This document shows positions 7,546-14,804 of a DNA stretch of 64,000 nucleotides, piece by piece. Source of the stretch: Rhizobium sophorae (GTDB lineage: Bacteria; Pseudomonadota; Alphaproteobacteria; Rhizobiales; Rhizobiaceae); contig NZ_JABFCN010000070.1 in NCBI RefSeq assembly GCF_013087515.1, positions 62,001-126,000 of the forward strand, read 5' to 3'. The position numbers and the translations under genes are program-made. Below the pieces are notes generated by a model that was given only the letters and a program-made list of their open reading frames with translations, had not been told where the DNA came from and did no database searches. Every line of letters begins with the position of its first letter. Position 1 is the stretch's first letter.

Positions 7546-7968
7546 ATGACGGTTAGGCTTGCGGCTGTTGCAGCCGGCATGGTGATGGCGGTTTCAGGCA
7601 TATGCCAGGCGCAGGATGTGGCAACCGCCAAGCTGGATGTCGAACTCAACGCTCTGGCGCCATCGCAAAAGGGCTGCATGATGACTTTCGTCGCCGAGAA
7701 CAATCTCCAGACCCCGATCAACAAGATCTCCTTCGAGCTCGCCTTCTTCAACGACAAGAATGCCGTCGACCGCATCACCGTGCTCGACTTCCGCGATCTG
7801 CCGCAGGGCAAGAAGCGCGTGCGCCAGTTCGATATGCCGAATGTGAAGTGCGAGACGGTCACGCGCATCATCATCAACGACACGCCGGTCTGCGACGGCC
7901 CGGCGGCGGGCGAATGCATGAAGGGTCTCGTCACCCGTTCACAGATTTCGGTTCCCTTCGAGGGCTAA
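7546..7968 (+). CDS. Conserved exported protein of unknown function upstream of tonB
   Basis: 140 aa from the ATG at 7546, preceded by GGAG at 7536-7539; 7531 is an alternative start. A signal peptide (LAAVAAGMVMAVSGICQAQD) is followed by a beta-rich domain with four cysteines (GCMMTF, VKCETV, PVCDGPAAGEC), probably paired in the periplasm. It lies upstream of tonB and opposite hmuP. I know no function; the context suggests a role in TonB-dependent iron or heme uptake. Confidence 0.75.
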   Translation: MTVRLAAVAAGMVMAVSGICQAQDVATAKLDVELNALAPSQKGCMMTFVAENNLQTPINKISFELAFFNDKNAVDRITVLDFRDLPQGKKRVRQFDMPNVKCETVTRIIINDTPVCDGPAAGECMKGLVTRSQISVPFEG

Positions 7969-7973
7969 GAATA

Positions 7974-7994
7974 CGCCGGGAATGATTCCCGGCG
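7974..7994 (+). other. Perfect hairpin between the exported-protein gene and tonB
   Basis: CGCCGGGAA-TGA-TTCCCGGCG is a perfect 9-bp stem with a 3-base loop, 5 bases after one gene and 30 bases before the preferred tonB ATG. There is no T-run, so it may act as a processing, stability or attenuation element, not as a full terminator. Confidence 0.5.
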
Positions 7995-8024
7995 GACATG
8001 TTTCAGGCTGTCCGAGGCATACAA

Positions 8025-9353
8025 ATGGCAATTTCAGCGAAGACCAGATCGAGACAGGTGCTCATCGGGGAGCCGAACGCTGACGGCAGTCTGAACGACA
8101 ACAACATGCATCCCGGCCACGAGCTTTCCGACCTGCGCAATGTGCAGCGTCAGCCGGCCGGCGAGGCGGTGGTCCACTATGCGCGTTTCGCGCAGATACC
8201 CTCCTTTCCCGATCATCCGGAGACCGCGTCGGCTGCTGTCGCCGCCGCGCCGCCGATGGATGCGGCGGTGGAAAAGCAGGAAGACGAGAAGAAGCCGGTG
8301 CGGCGACGGGTGGCGCTGACTTGTGTCGGATCGCTTTTTTTTCATACTGCACTAGCCGTCACGCTGTTCTTGGTCATACCCAAGCCTTCGGATGAAACGC
8401 TGATGGAGGCGGGCGAAGCGATCAGCGTCGTCATGCTCGGCAGTTCTGACGCCGATCAGAGCGCCGCTGGCGAGACCGAGGTGACCATCCAGCAAGAAAT
8501 TGTTCCGGAAGCTGTCGAACCCGACACGGTCAAGCCAGTAGAAACAACGGAAATGCAGCCGGAGGCCGTCCAACCGGAAACTGTCCAGCCGACCGATGCA
8601 GAGCCGGTCGAAGCCGTTCAGCCCACGGAGGAAGTCACGCGTCAGTCAGCGGAGACGGTGACGACTGCGGAACCAGAGGTGCTGGTATCGGAAACTCCTG
8701 CGGAAACTTCAGTTGCGCAGCCAATGTCGACAGTGGTGCCGGAGCAACCCCCGGAGATGCCGGTATCCACCGAGCCACCCGTCGCAACCGCGATGCAATC
8801 CGAACCGGAAGAAATCAAGCCTGTTGAGACGGCCGCGATTTCTCCCGAGCCGGAGCCGCCTACAGAGATCGTCACGCCGCAGCCGAAACCGAAGTTGGAA
8901 AAGCCGGTAGAAAAGAAGCCGATCGAAAGAAGGAAGCCCCCGAAGAAGGCACAGGGTTCAGAGGGAGAGGCCAAACAGGAGTCACGCAGGGGCGCCGCGG
9001 ACGGGCAGGCAGACGCCAATTCAGACAATAATTCACGCACGTCGGGCGGACGGAGTGGATCGGGCGGTGCATCCGAAGCCAATTACAAGGGCAAGATCGT
9101 CTCGCGACTGTTCCGTTGTGTTGACCGGATTGAATCGCGATATCGTCGCAATTCTGCATCCTTGAATGTCCGCATTACGATCAATCGCAACGGAGATGTC
9201 ACCGCATCAGGCCTTGTCCGAGGTTCGGGCTTGGCCGAGGTGGATGGCGCTGTTTTGTCCCGGATCGCTTCCTGTAATCTTCCTGCTATGCCGGATGACT
9301 GGGCCGGATCCTCGCGCTCGTACAGTTTTCCTGTTCAAGTCACCGCTCGATAA
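8025..9353 (+). CDS. tonB: TonB, energy transducer for outer-membrane receptors
   Basis: 442 aa from the ATG at 8025, which has GAGG seven bases upstream; an earlier ATG at 7998 lacks a ribosome site. The order is a cytoplasmic N-terminal region of about 95 residues, one membrane helix (about 96-119), a long Pro/Glu/Val-rich periplasmic spacer (about 130-330), and a C-terminal TonB domain (about 355-442) with YRRNSASLNVRITINRNGDV. The long cytoplasmic extension differs from E. coli TonB. The position divergent to hmuPSTUV matches the R. leguminosarum tonB locus. Confidence 0.9.
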   Translation: MAISAKTRSRQVLIGEPNADGSLNDNNMHPGHELSDLRNVQRQPAGEAVVHYARFAQIPSFPDHPETASAAVAAAPPMDAAVEKQEDEKKPVRRRVALTCVGSLFFHTALAVTLFLVIPKPSDETLMEAGEAISVVMLGSSDADQSAAGETEVTIQQEIVPEAVEPDTVKPVETTEMQPEAVQPETVQPTDAEPVEAVQPTEEVTRQSAETVTTAEPEVLVSETPAETSVAQPMSTVVPEQPPEMPVSTEPPVATAMQSEPEEIKPVETAAISPEPEPPTEIVTPQPKPKLEKPVEKKPIERRKPPKKAQGSEGEAKQESRRGAADGQADANSDNNSRTSGGRSGSGGASEANYKGKIVSRLFRCVDRIESRYRRNSASLNVRITINRNGDVTASGLVRGSGLAEVDGAVLSRIASCNLPAMPDDWAGSSRSYSFPVQVTAR

Positions 9354-9356
9354 ATA

Positions 9357-9371
9357 TGATAAAAACAATCA
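9357..9371. promoter_or_regulatory. IRO box (RirA-type) upstream of the DUF2325-hmuQ operon
   Basis: TGATAAAAACAATCA is an exact TGA-N9-TCA match, located right after the tonB stop and about 90 bases before the DUF2325 start, in an AT-rich stretch. This suggests iron repression of the downstream three-gene operon. Confidence 0.55.
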
Positions 9372-9461
9372 ACTTTATACTTTACTCTAAAAATCAAGTT
9401 TAATAAGGTCCACCCGCACACGCAGGAATCGTGTGACGATCAACGAGCGAACGGGTGGCAT

Positions 9462-9869
9462 ATGGCTCGCAAGGGCAAGAAGGGTTCGAACCGGGAGGTC
9501 CGCGATAGCGTGGGCGAAGACGCTGGTCAGGCATCCCTCGGACCGTCCAAACTGGATGGCCGCAGTTTCCTTTATGTTGGCGGTCGTGACTGCCAGGTGG
9601 CGCATCTTCGTCAGATCGCCAGCAATTTCGGCGCTGAGCTCATCCACCATGATGGCGGTCTGCGCGAAGCGGTTTCCCGCATCGATACTCTGCTTCCCTC
9701 GGTCGACTGCGTCTTCTGCCCTATCGACTGTATCAGCCACGATGCCTGCCTGCGTGTGAAGACCGGCTGCAAGAAGTTCAGCAAGACCTTCATCCCGCTT
9801 CGCAACGGCAGCAAGTCCAGCCTGGAGCGTGCGCTGCAGACGATGAACGAACGAGACAATTCCCGATGA
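9462..9869 (+). CDS. DUF2325 protein with cysteine cluster
   Basis: 135 aa. The DUF2325 core is seen (SFLYVGGRDCQVAHLRQIAS, then HHDGGLREAVSRIDTLLPSVD). The C-terminal half has C83, C86, C90, C96 and C103 plus C44 and H62-H63, which could form a metal or redox site. The function is unknown. It is the first gene of an IRO-box operon that ends with a heme monooxygenase, and it overlaps the next gene by 4 bp (ATGA). Confidence 0.75.
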   Translation: MARKGKKGSNREVRDSVGEDAGQASLGPSKLDGRSFLYVGGRDCQVAHLRQIASNFGAELIHHDGGLREAVSRIDTLLPSVDCVFCPIDCISHDACLRVKTGCKKFSKTFIPLRNGSKSSLERALQTMNERDNSR

Positions 9870-10138
9870 ACGACCAGCGCCCCGACGGCTTCACCATGAT
9901 CGGCCTGCATAAGCTCGCCGCGCAGACAGGCGAGGGCCTCGTGCCCGAACTCTACGAACTTTTCCAGCAGCATGCCGAACGCCAGCAGATCTACCAGAAT
10001 GTGACGCTGTTCCCGACCTGGGAAGCGCGCATGCCCGGGGAAGCGACAACAAGACCGCTTGGCCCAGCAGCGGCAAACGGCGATAATGTTCTCGCCTTTC
10101 CCTTGCGTTCTGCAAGGGCGGGCAAGAGGAAAGCGTAG
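9866..10138 (+). CDS. Small protein of unknown function in heme operon
   Basis: 90 aa, no cysteines, no signal peptide or membrane helix. The N-terminal half (MIGLHKLAAQTGEGLVPELY, then ELFQQHAERQQIYQNVTLFP) looks helical, and the C-terminal tail is basic. The start overlaps the DUF2325 stop and the heme monooxygenase begins 9 bases after its end, so it is translated with them. I do not recognise the family. Confidence 0.7.
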   Translation: MNDQRPDGFTMIGLHKLAAQTGEGLVPELYELFQQHAERQQIYQNVTLFPTWEARMPGEATTRPLGPAAANGDNVLAFPLRSARAGKRKA

Positions 10139-10147
10139 GGAGATGCC

Positions 10148-10462
10148 ATGTATATCGCAATGAACCGCTTCAAGGTTGCAACCGGCAGCGAAGGTGATTT
10201 CGAGACGGTCTGGCGCAATCGCGATTCCAGCCTGCCCGAGGTGCCCGGTTTCGTCGAATTCCGCCTGCTGCGCGGCAAGGCCAACGAAGAGGAGGGCTAT
10301 ACGCTCTATTCCTCGCATACGGTCTGGAAAAGCGAAGCCGATTTTCAGAACTGGACGAAGTCCGAGAGCTTTCGCGCGGCCCACCGCAATGCCGGCGATC
10401 ACAAGGCGATCTACAAGGGGCCGCCGGTCTTCGAGGGTTTCAACGTGGTCGACGGCATTTGA
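10148..10462 (+). CDS. hmuQ: IsdG-type heme-degrading monooxygenase (HmuQ-like)
   Basis: 104 aa antibiotic-biosynthesis-monooxygenase (ABM) fold. The IsdG catalytic triad is conserved in spacing: N6 (MYIAMN), W69 (FQNWTKSE) and H79 (FRAAHR), compared with N7, W67 and H77 in IsdG. Rhizobial HmuQ/HmuD belong to this family and open the heme ring to release iron. Last gene of the DUF2325 operon and close to hmuPSTUV. It complements HmuS-type heme handling. Confidence 0.85.
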   Translation: MYIAMNRFKVATGSEGDFETVWRNRDSSLPEVPGFVEFRLLRGKANEEEGYTLYSSHTVWKSEADFQNWTKSESFRAAHRNAGDHKAIYKGPPVFEGFNVVDGI

Positions 10463-10506
10463 TTGCGATTGAATCAGCCCTCACTCTTCTGTTCGTATGA
10501 GACTTG

Positions 10507-10716
10507 GCTCCTTCTTCTCCCCAGCGGGGAGAAGGTGGCCCGAAGGGTCGGATGAGGGGGGCACACGGCACGCCCTTCACATTGCACTTCGCTTCCGCTC
10601 AGCGCATAGCGGCTTTGCCGCTCACCCCCTCATCTGCCTGCCGGCATCGACCAGGGTCGAGCCGCGGGTCTCGACCCGTCCTTCGGACCCCCGCTGGGGG
10701 AGAAGCGGATTCGTGG
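10507..10716. repeat. RIME-type rhizobial intergenic mosaic element
   Basis: The left end contains a perfect CTTCTCCCC-AGC-GGGGAGAAG hairpin followed by GGATGAGGGGG. The right end has CCCCCTCATCTGCC and CCCCGCTGGGGGAGAAG in inverted order, with smaller palindromes between them. This arrangement is typical of Rhizobium intergenic mosaic elements. It fills the gap between hmuQ and the DUF423 gene and carries no credible gene. Confidence 0.75.
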
Positions 10717-10773
10717 CAGCGCCGTGCCTCTCTTCAGCCGGTGATGAATTGGTCGTGAGCTTGCTACGTGTGT

Positions 10774-11145
10774 TCAAGTCCTGACCCGGAAGACGGCGCC
10801 TGCCGCAATGGCCAGCCAGCCAAGCATCATCGCCCAGCCGCCGGTCGGCGCGGCGTAGGGGAAGAGGCCGGAGCCGGAAAAGCGCAGGGTGACGAGATCG
10901 CCCGCAAAAAGCAGCGTTCCGACAATCATCAGCAAACCGGCCAGCCAGGCGGTTCTGAGCCTGACGTTGCCGAGAGCCAATGCCAGCAGGGCAGGGGCGT
11001 GGGCAAGGCACATGGCAGATGCGGATGCCGCAAGATTGGCCTCGCCGCCGCCATGGGCAGCGAGGGCGGCAAGCGCCACGCCGGCTACGCCAAACAGGCC
11101 GGCGAAGAGATAGAGCACCGGCTCCAGACGCGCGTTCAAGCTCAT
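10774..11145 (-). CDS. DUF423 (YgdD-like) inner-membrane protein
   Basis: 123 aa with four hydrophobic segments and the family pattern GLFGVAGVALAALAAHG near the N-terminus and SGSGLFPYAAPTGGWAMMLG near the C-terminus. ATG at 11145 has AAGGA six bases upstream; a TTG at 11151 is less likely. It lies 15 bases after the truncated hemoglobin gene and is probably co-transcribed. The function of DUF423 is unknown. Confidence 0.8.
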   Translation of the reverse strand: MSLNARLEPVLYLFAGLFGVAGVALAALAAHGGGEANLAASASAMCLAHAPALLALALGNVRLRTAWLAGLLMIVGTLLFAGDLVTLRFSGSGLFPYAAPTGGWAMMLGWLAIAAGAVFRVRT

Positions 11146-11160
11146 GGTCAATCCTTATCG

Positions 11161-11604
11161 TCAGGGGGCCTTGTCGTCGGGGGCCTTGTTCTGCATGTGA
11201 TAGGCGAGCCGTTCCACCGGCGCCCAAATGAGATCGCGCAATACTTGGCTTGATATCGTCTCGTCCATGGCGCGGCGGAAGCAGAGCAGCCATTCGTCGC
11301 GCTCGACAGGGCCGATCTCGGCGACGAAATGGCGGCTGCGTAGGCGCGGATGGCCGCGCTTGTCGGTATAGAGCGGCGGGCCGCCGAGATAACCGCTCAT
11401 ATATTCGTAGAATTTCTCTTCGCTGCCCACAAGGCTCGGCGGGTGCACGGCGCGCACGTTTCCCGCCTCCGGCAAGCTGTCCATCAGTTCGTAGAAACGG
11501 TGCGTCAGCGCCCGCACGGCAGGATCGCCGCCGATTGCCTGATATAAGGTGGTGACCTTCTCCGTCACGAAACCATCCCCGATCCCATCACCATTACTCG
11601 ACAT
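11161..11604 (-). CDS. Group II truncated hemoglobin
   Basis: 147 aa from the ATG at 11604. The group II globin pattern is seen: LYQAIGGDPAVRALTHRFYE, FYEYMSGYLGGPPLY with the CD-loop, HPRLRSRHF carrying the proximal-histidine region, and DEWLLCFRRAMDET. The family binds oxygen or NO at heme and is linked with NO detoxification. It precedes DUF423. The start of the divergent TetR gene is about 140 bases away. Confidence 0.85.
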   Translation of the reverse strand: MSSNGDGIGDGFVTEKVTTLYQAIGGDPAVRALTHRFYELMDSLPEAGNVRAVHPPSLVGSEEKFYEYMSGYLGGPPLYTDKRGHPRLRSRHFVAEIGPVERDEWLLCFRRAMDETISSQVLRDLIWAPVERLAYHMQNKAPDDKAP

Positions 11605-11711
11605 TCCCCCGGCCCCTTCATGCACCGGTCGGAAAATGATCGCAACTGTCATCAAGGTGCCGCGGCATTTCGCGCATTATGCAGGACAGCAGGGGTTTCG
11701 GCCGATTCTCC

Positions 11712-11738
11712 TTGACAAAACCGTCCGGACGGTATCTT
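11712..11738 (+). promoter_or_regulatory. Promoter with perfect palindrome, probable TetR operator
   Basis: TTGACA (11712-11717) and a weak TATCTT at 11733 flank the perfect 14-bp palindrome ACCGTCCGGACGGT (11720-11733). The palindrome fills the spacer region, 14 bases before the regulator's ATG, as expected for autorepression by the encoded TetR protein. Confidence 0.6.
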
Positions 11739-11746
11739 TTATCTGC

Positions 11747-12310
11747 ATGTCGAACGCTCATCATCGCAAGAAACAGCCCGTGCTCGTGCGCCAGCAGTTG
11801 CTGGAGGTCGCCGCGCGCCTTGCTGCCAGCGACGGCATGGCGGCCGTCACGCTCGATGCGGTTTCCGCCGCGTCCAGCGTCAGCAAGGGCGGGCTGCTGC
11901 ATCACTTTCCAACGAAGAATGCGTTGCTCGATGCCCTGTTCGAGAGCCTGCTCGAAAAGTTCGACGCCGATATAGAGGAACTGATGCGCGGCGATCCGCT
12001 GCCGCAGGGCCGCTTCACCCGCGCCTATCTCAGGGCAGTGTCCGGTCTCAAGGAACGGCCCGACGATTCCAGGAGCTGGACGCAGGTAACGATCGCGCTT
12101 CTTGCAGAACCCCGGCTGCGTCTTCGCTGGCGCCAATGGGTGCAGGCACGGGCCGAGGAATATATCGGCACCGATTCCTCCCTCGACGCACAAGTCGTGC
12201 GTTTCGCCGCCGACGGACTTTGGTTCGCAGATACGTTGGAAAGCCATGACATCAACGGCGTTCTGAGGCGGGATCTCATCGATCGCCTTGTCGAACTGAC
12301 CGGCAAGTAA
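11747..12310 (+). CDS. TetR-family repressor of the adjacent SMR pump
   Basis: 187 aa from the ATG at 11747. An upstream extension of the open frame overlaps the opposing globin gene and is not credible. The N-terminal HTH is seen (VTLDAVSAASSVSKGGLLHH, then FPTKNALLDALFE), and the C-terminal helical ligand domain is typical. It precedes the SMR gene by 18 bases in the same orientation. A palindromic operator candidate sits in its promoter. Confidence 0.85.
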   Translation: MSNAHHRKKQPVLVRQQLLEVAARLAASDGMAAVTLDAVSAASSVSKGGLLHHFPTKNALLDALFESLLEKFDADIEELMRGDPLPQGRFTRAYLRAVSGLKERPDDSRSWTQVTIALLAEPRLRLRWRQWVQARAEEYIGTDSSLDAQVVRFAADGLWFADTLESHDINGVLRRDLIDRLVELTGK

Positions 12311-12328
12311 TTCGAAAAGGAATTCGCC

Positions 12329-12670
12329 ATGAGCCAGGCCGCCGTCTACGGGCTGCTGTTTGCGGCCATCGTGCTCGAGGTCATCGGCACGACCGCCCTG
12401 CAACTGTCGCAGCAGTTCACCCGCATCGGGCCGACGGCACTCGTCGTCGCCTGTTATGCGGCCGCCTTCTATTGCCTGTCGTTGACGCTGAAAAGCATCC
12501 CCGTCGGTATCGCTTATGCAATTTGGAGCGCTTTGGGAATCGTACTGATTTCCTCGGTCGGCCTGGTGTTCTTCAGGCAGCGCCTCGACCTGCCGGCAAT
12601 CGTCGGGCTCGGGCTGATCATATCCGGAGTTTTGGTCGTCAATCTGTTCTCGAAATCGGTTTCACATTGA
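12329..12670 (+). CDS. SMR (EmrE/SugE-type) small multidrug efflux protein
   Basis: 113 aa, four membrane helices. The membrane-embedded glutamate is E17 (LEVIGTTAL), W66 lies in AIWSALG, and the GLGLIISGVLVVNLFS dimer-forming helix 4 is present. AAGGA lies just upstream of the ATG. It is co-transcribed with the TetR gene and likely exports cationic drugs or guanidinium-like compounds by proton exchange. Confidence 0.88.
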   Translation: MSQAAVYGLLFAAIVLEVIGTTALQLSQQFTRIGPTALVVACYAAAFYCLSLTLKSIPVGIAYAIWSALGIVLISSVGLVFFRQRLDLPAIVGLGLIISGVLVVNLFSKSVSH

Positions 12671-12864
12671 TATTGCTGTGATATTGCCAGGCGGGTTTTC
12701 TGTCTTCGGCCAGCAAATTTTCCCCTTTGTCAAAATACTGACAAAGGTCTATGTGTTCCTTGGACGTGGAGGAGACGAGGCGCAGCCAGCGCCGTTTTCC
12801 AAAGCGCTTTGAATTCTTCTGCTTTCCCGCCTATCGAGACTTCCAGGTTCTACAGGAGCACAGC

Positions 12865-13650
12865 ATGGCCATTCGCACCGTCGTCTGGGGAGAGAATATC
12901 CACGAGAATAGCAATGAGATCGTCCGGGGGATCTATCCCGAAGGCATGCACACGACGATCGCCAATGCGCTGAACACCGATCCAAGTATCTCGGCGACGA
13001 CAGCGACGCTGCAGGAGCCGGAACACGGCCTCAGCGAAGCCCGCCTTGCCGAAACCGACGTCTTGACCTGGTGGGGCCACAAGGATCACGGCGCGGTCTC
13101 CGGCGTCGTCGTCGAGCGTGTTGCCAAGCGCGTCTGGGAAGGCATGGGCCTGCTGGTGCTGCATTCCGGCCATTTCTCCAAGATCTTCAAACGGCTGATG
13201 GGCACGCCCTGCGCGCTGAAATGGCGCGAGGCGGGCGAGCGCGAGCGTCTGTGGACGATCAACCAACGCCATCCGATCGCCGCCGGCATCGGCGAGCATT
13301 TCGAGCTTGAGAACGAGGAAATGTACGGCGAGCAGTTTTCGGTGCCGGAACCGCTCGAAACGGTGTTCATCTCCTGGTTCCAGGGCGGCGAAGTGTTCCG
13401 CTCGGGCCTGACCTGGCGCCGTGGCGCCGGCAACATCTTCTATTTCCGCCCGGGCCACGAGACCTATCCGACCTATCACGACGTCAATGTCCAGAAGGTG
13501 CTGATCAACGGCGTGAAGTGGGCATATAACCCTGAGGGGTCGTTGACTGGTATCACCGACGCTCCAAATGTCCCGGTAGAAAAAGCACTGGAGCCGATCG
13601 TCGAACGCGGCCCGAGACTGCACCAGGCCGGCGAAGCCGGTTACCGCTGA
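12865..13650 (+). CDS. thuA: ThuA-like trehalose utilisation protein
   Basis: 261 aa from the ATG at 12865 (AGGAG nearby); the longer open frame from 12751 lacks a ribosome site. ThuA-family features are seen: RTVVWGENIHENSNEIVRG, WWGHKDHGAVSG, LLVLHSGHFSKIFKRLMGT and YFRPGHETYPTYHDVNVQKV. ThuA with ThuB acts in trehalose/sucrose-type disaccharide breakdown in Sinorhizobium, where both follow the thuEFGK transporter. Here no transporter is adjacent, so the substrate may differ. Confidence 0.85.
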   Translation: MAIRTVVWGENIHENSNEIVRGIYPEGMHTTIANALNTDPSISATTATLQEPEHGLSEARLAETDVLTWWGHKDHGAVSGVVVERVAKRVWEGMGLLVLHSGHFSKIFKRLMGTPCALKWREAGERERLWTINQRHPIAAGIGEHFELENEEMYGEQFSVPEPLETVFISWFQGGEVFRSGLTWRRGAGNIFYFRPGHETYPTYHDVNVQKVLINGVKWAYNPEGSLTGITDAPNVPVEKALEPIVERGPRLHQAGEAGYR

Positions 13651-13659
13651 GGAGCATCC

Positions 13660-14703
13660 ATGCGACTACTCGTTCTTGGTACGGGGGTGATGGCGAAAAA
13701 CCAGCTCGCCCGCTTCCCCCTCATCGACGGCGTGACGGTGGTCGGCGCCGTCGACACCGATCCCGAGCGGCTTTCGGCCTTCGCCGATAAGTTCAACATC
13801 GAAAAGAGGTTTCTTTCCCTGGAGGAGGCGATCGCCTGGGGTGAATTCGATGCGGCGACGAACGTCACGCCCGACCGAATCCATCACCCGACGACGATGG
13901 CGCTGATTGCCGCGGGCAAGCATGTGTTCTGCGAAAAGCCGCTGGCGGAGAACTACGCAAAGGCGCTGGAGATGACGGAGGCGGCAGAAAAGGCCGGCGT
14001 CATCAACATGGTCAACCTCACCTATCGCAACGTCGCGCCGCTGCAGCGCGCCCGCGAGATGGTGCTCGCCGGCGAACTCGGCACGATCAGGCACGTGGAA
14101 GCTTCCTATCTCCAGAGCTGGCTGGTGTCGCGTGCCTGGGGCGATTGGCGCACGGAATCGACCTGGCTATGGCGGCTTTCCACCGGCCACGGCTCGAACG
14201 GCGTGCTCGGCGATGTCGGCATCCATATTCTCGATTTCGCCGCCTATGGCGCGGCGACCGACATCGACCACGTCTTTGCGCGGCTGAAGACCTTCAACAA
14301 GGCGCCGGGCGGCCAGATCGGCGAATATCTGCTCGATGCCAATGACAGCTTCACCATGTCCGTCGATTTCGCCAATGGCGCGCTCGGCGTCATCCATGCC
14401 AGCCGCTGGGCGACAGGGCATCTGAACGAGCTGAAGCTGCGCATCTATGGCGAGAGGGGCAGCCTCGAGGTCATCCATCGTCCCAGCGGTTCCGAGCTGC
14501 ATGGCTGCCTCGGCGAGGGTGTCGAAACTGCCACCTGGACGCAGATCGAAGTTGAACCGGTGGCGACCAACTACCAGCGTTTTGCCGAGGCCGTGGCAAG
14601 CGGCATCCAGCCGGACCCGAATTTCCGCCACGCCGCCAACCTGCAGAAGGTGCTCGACCTTGCGATGGTGACCGAGCGCGAGCGGCGCGAGTTGAAGGTC
14701 TGA
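13660..14703 (+). CDS. thuB: Gfo/Idh/MocA-family dehydrogenase (ThuB-like)
   Basis: 347 aa. N-terminal Rossmann fold with LGTGVMAKNQ (6-15), the catalytic-region CEKPL (E92-K93-P94), and a C-terminal alpha/beta domain with GDVGIHILDFAAYG. It begins 9 bases after thuA and ends at a terminator, forming a two-gene operon. In ThuAB systems it oxidises the sugar to a 3-keto form. The gene symbol rests on this pairing; other Gfo/Idh/MocA functions are possible. Confidence 0.75.
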   Translation: MRLLVLGTGVMAKNQLARFPLIDGVTVVGAVDTDPERLSAFADKFNIEKRFLSLEEAIAWGEFDAATNVTPDRIHHPTTMALIAAGKHVFCEKPLAENYAKALEMTEAAEKAGVINMVNLTYRNVAPLQRAREMVLAGELGTIRHVEASYLQSWLVSRAWGDWRTESTWLWRLSTGHGSNGVLGDVGIHILDFAAYGAATDIDHVFARLKTFNKAPGGQIGEYLLDANDSFTMSVDFANGALGVIHASRWATGHLNELKLRIYGERGSLEVIHRPSGSELHGCLGEGVETATWTQIEVEPVATNYQRFAEAVASGIQPDPNFRHAANLQKVLDLAMVTERERRELKV

Positions 14704-14721
14704 TCCTGCTTCACTGACAAG

Positions 14722-14744
14722 CCGCCGTTTCGACGGCGGTTTTT
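14722..14744 (+). terminator. Rho-independent terminator after thuAB
   Basis: CCGCCGT-TTCG-ACGGCGG stem-loop followed by five T, 19 bases after the stop. Confidence 0.88.
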
Positions 14745-14804
14745 GCAATGCATCGGCGTGTCGATCCGCTTTTCGTTTGTGAGAATTTCACGCTATGCTT
14801 CTGC

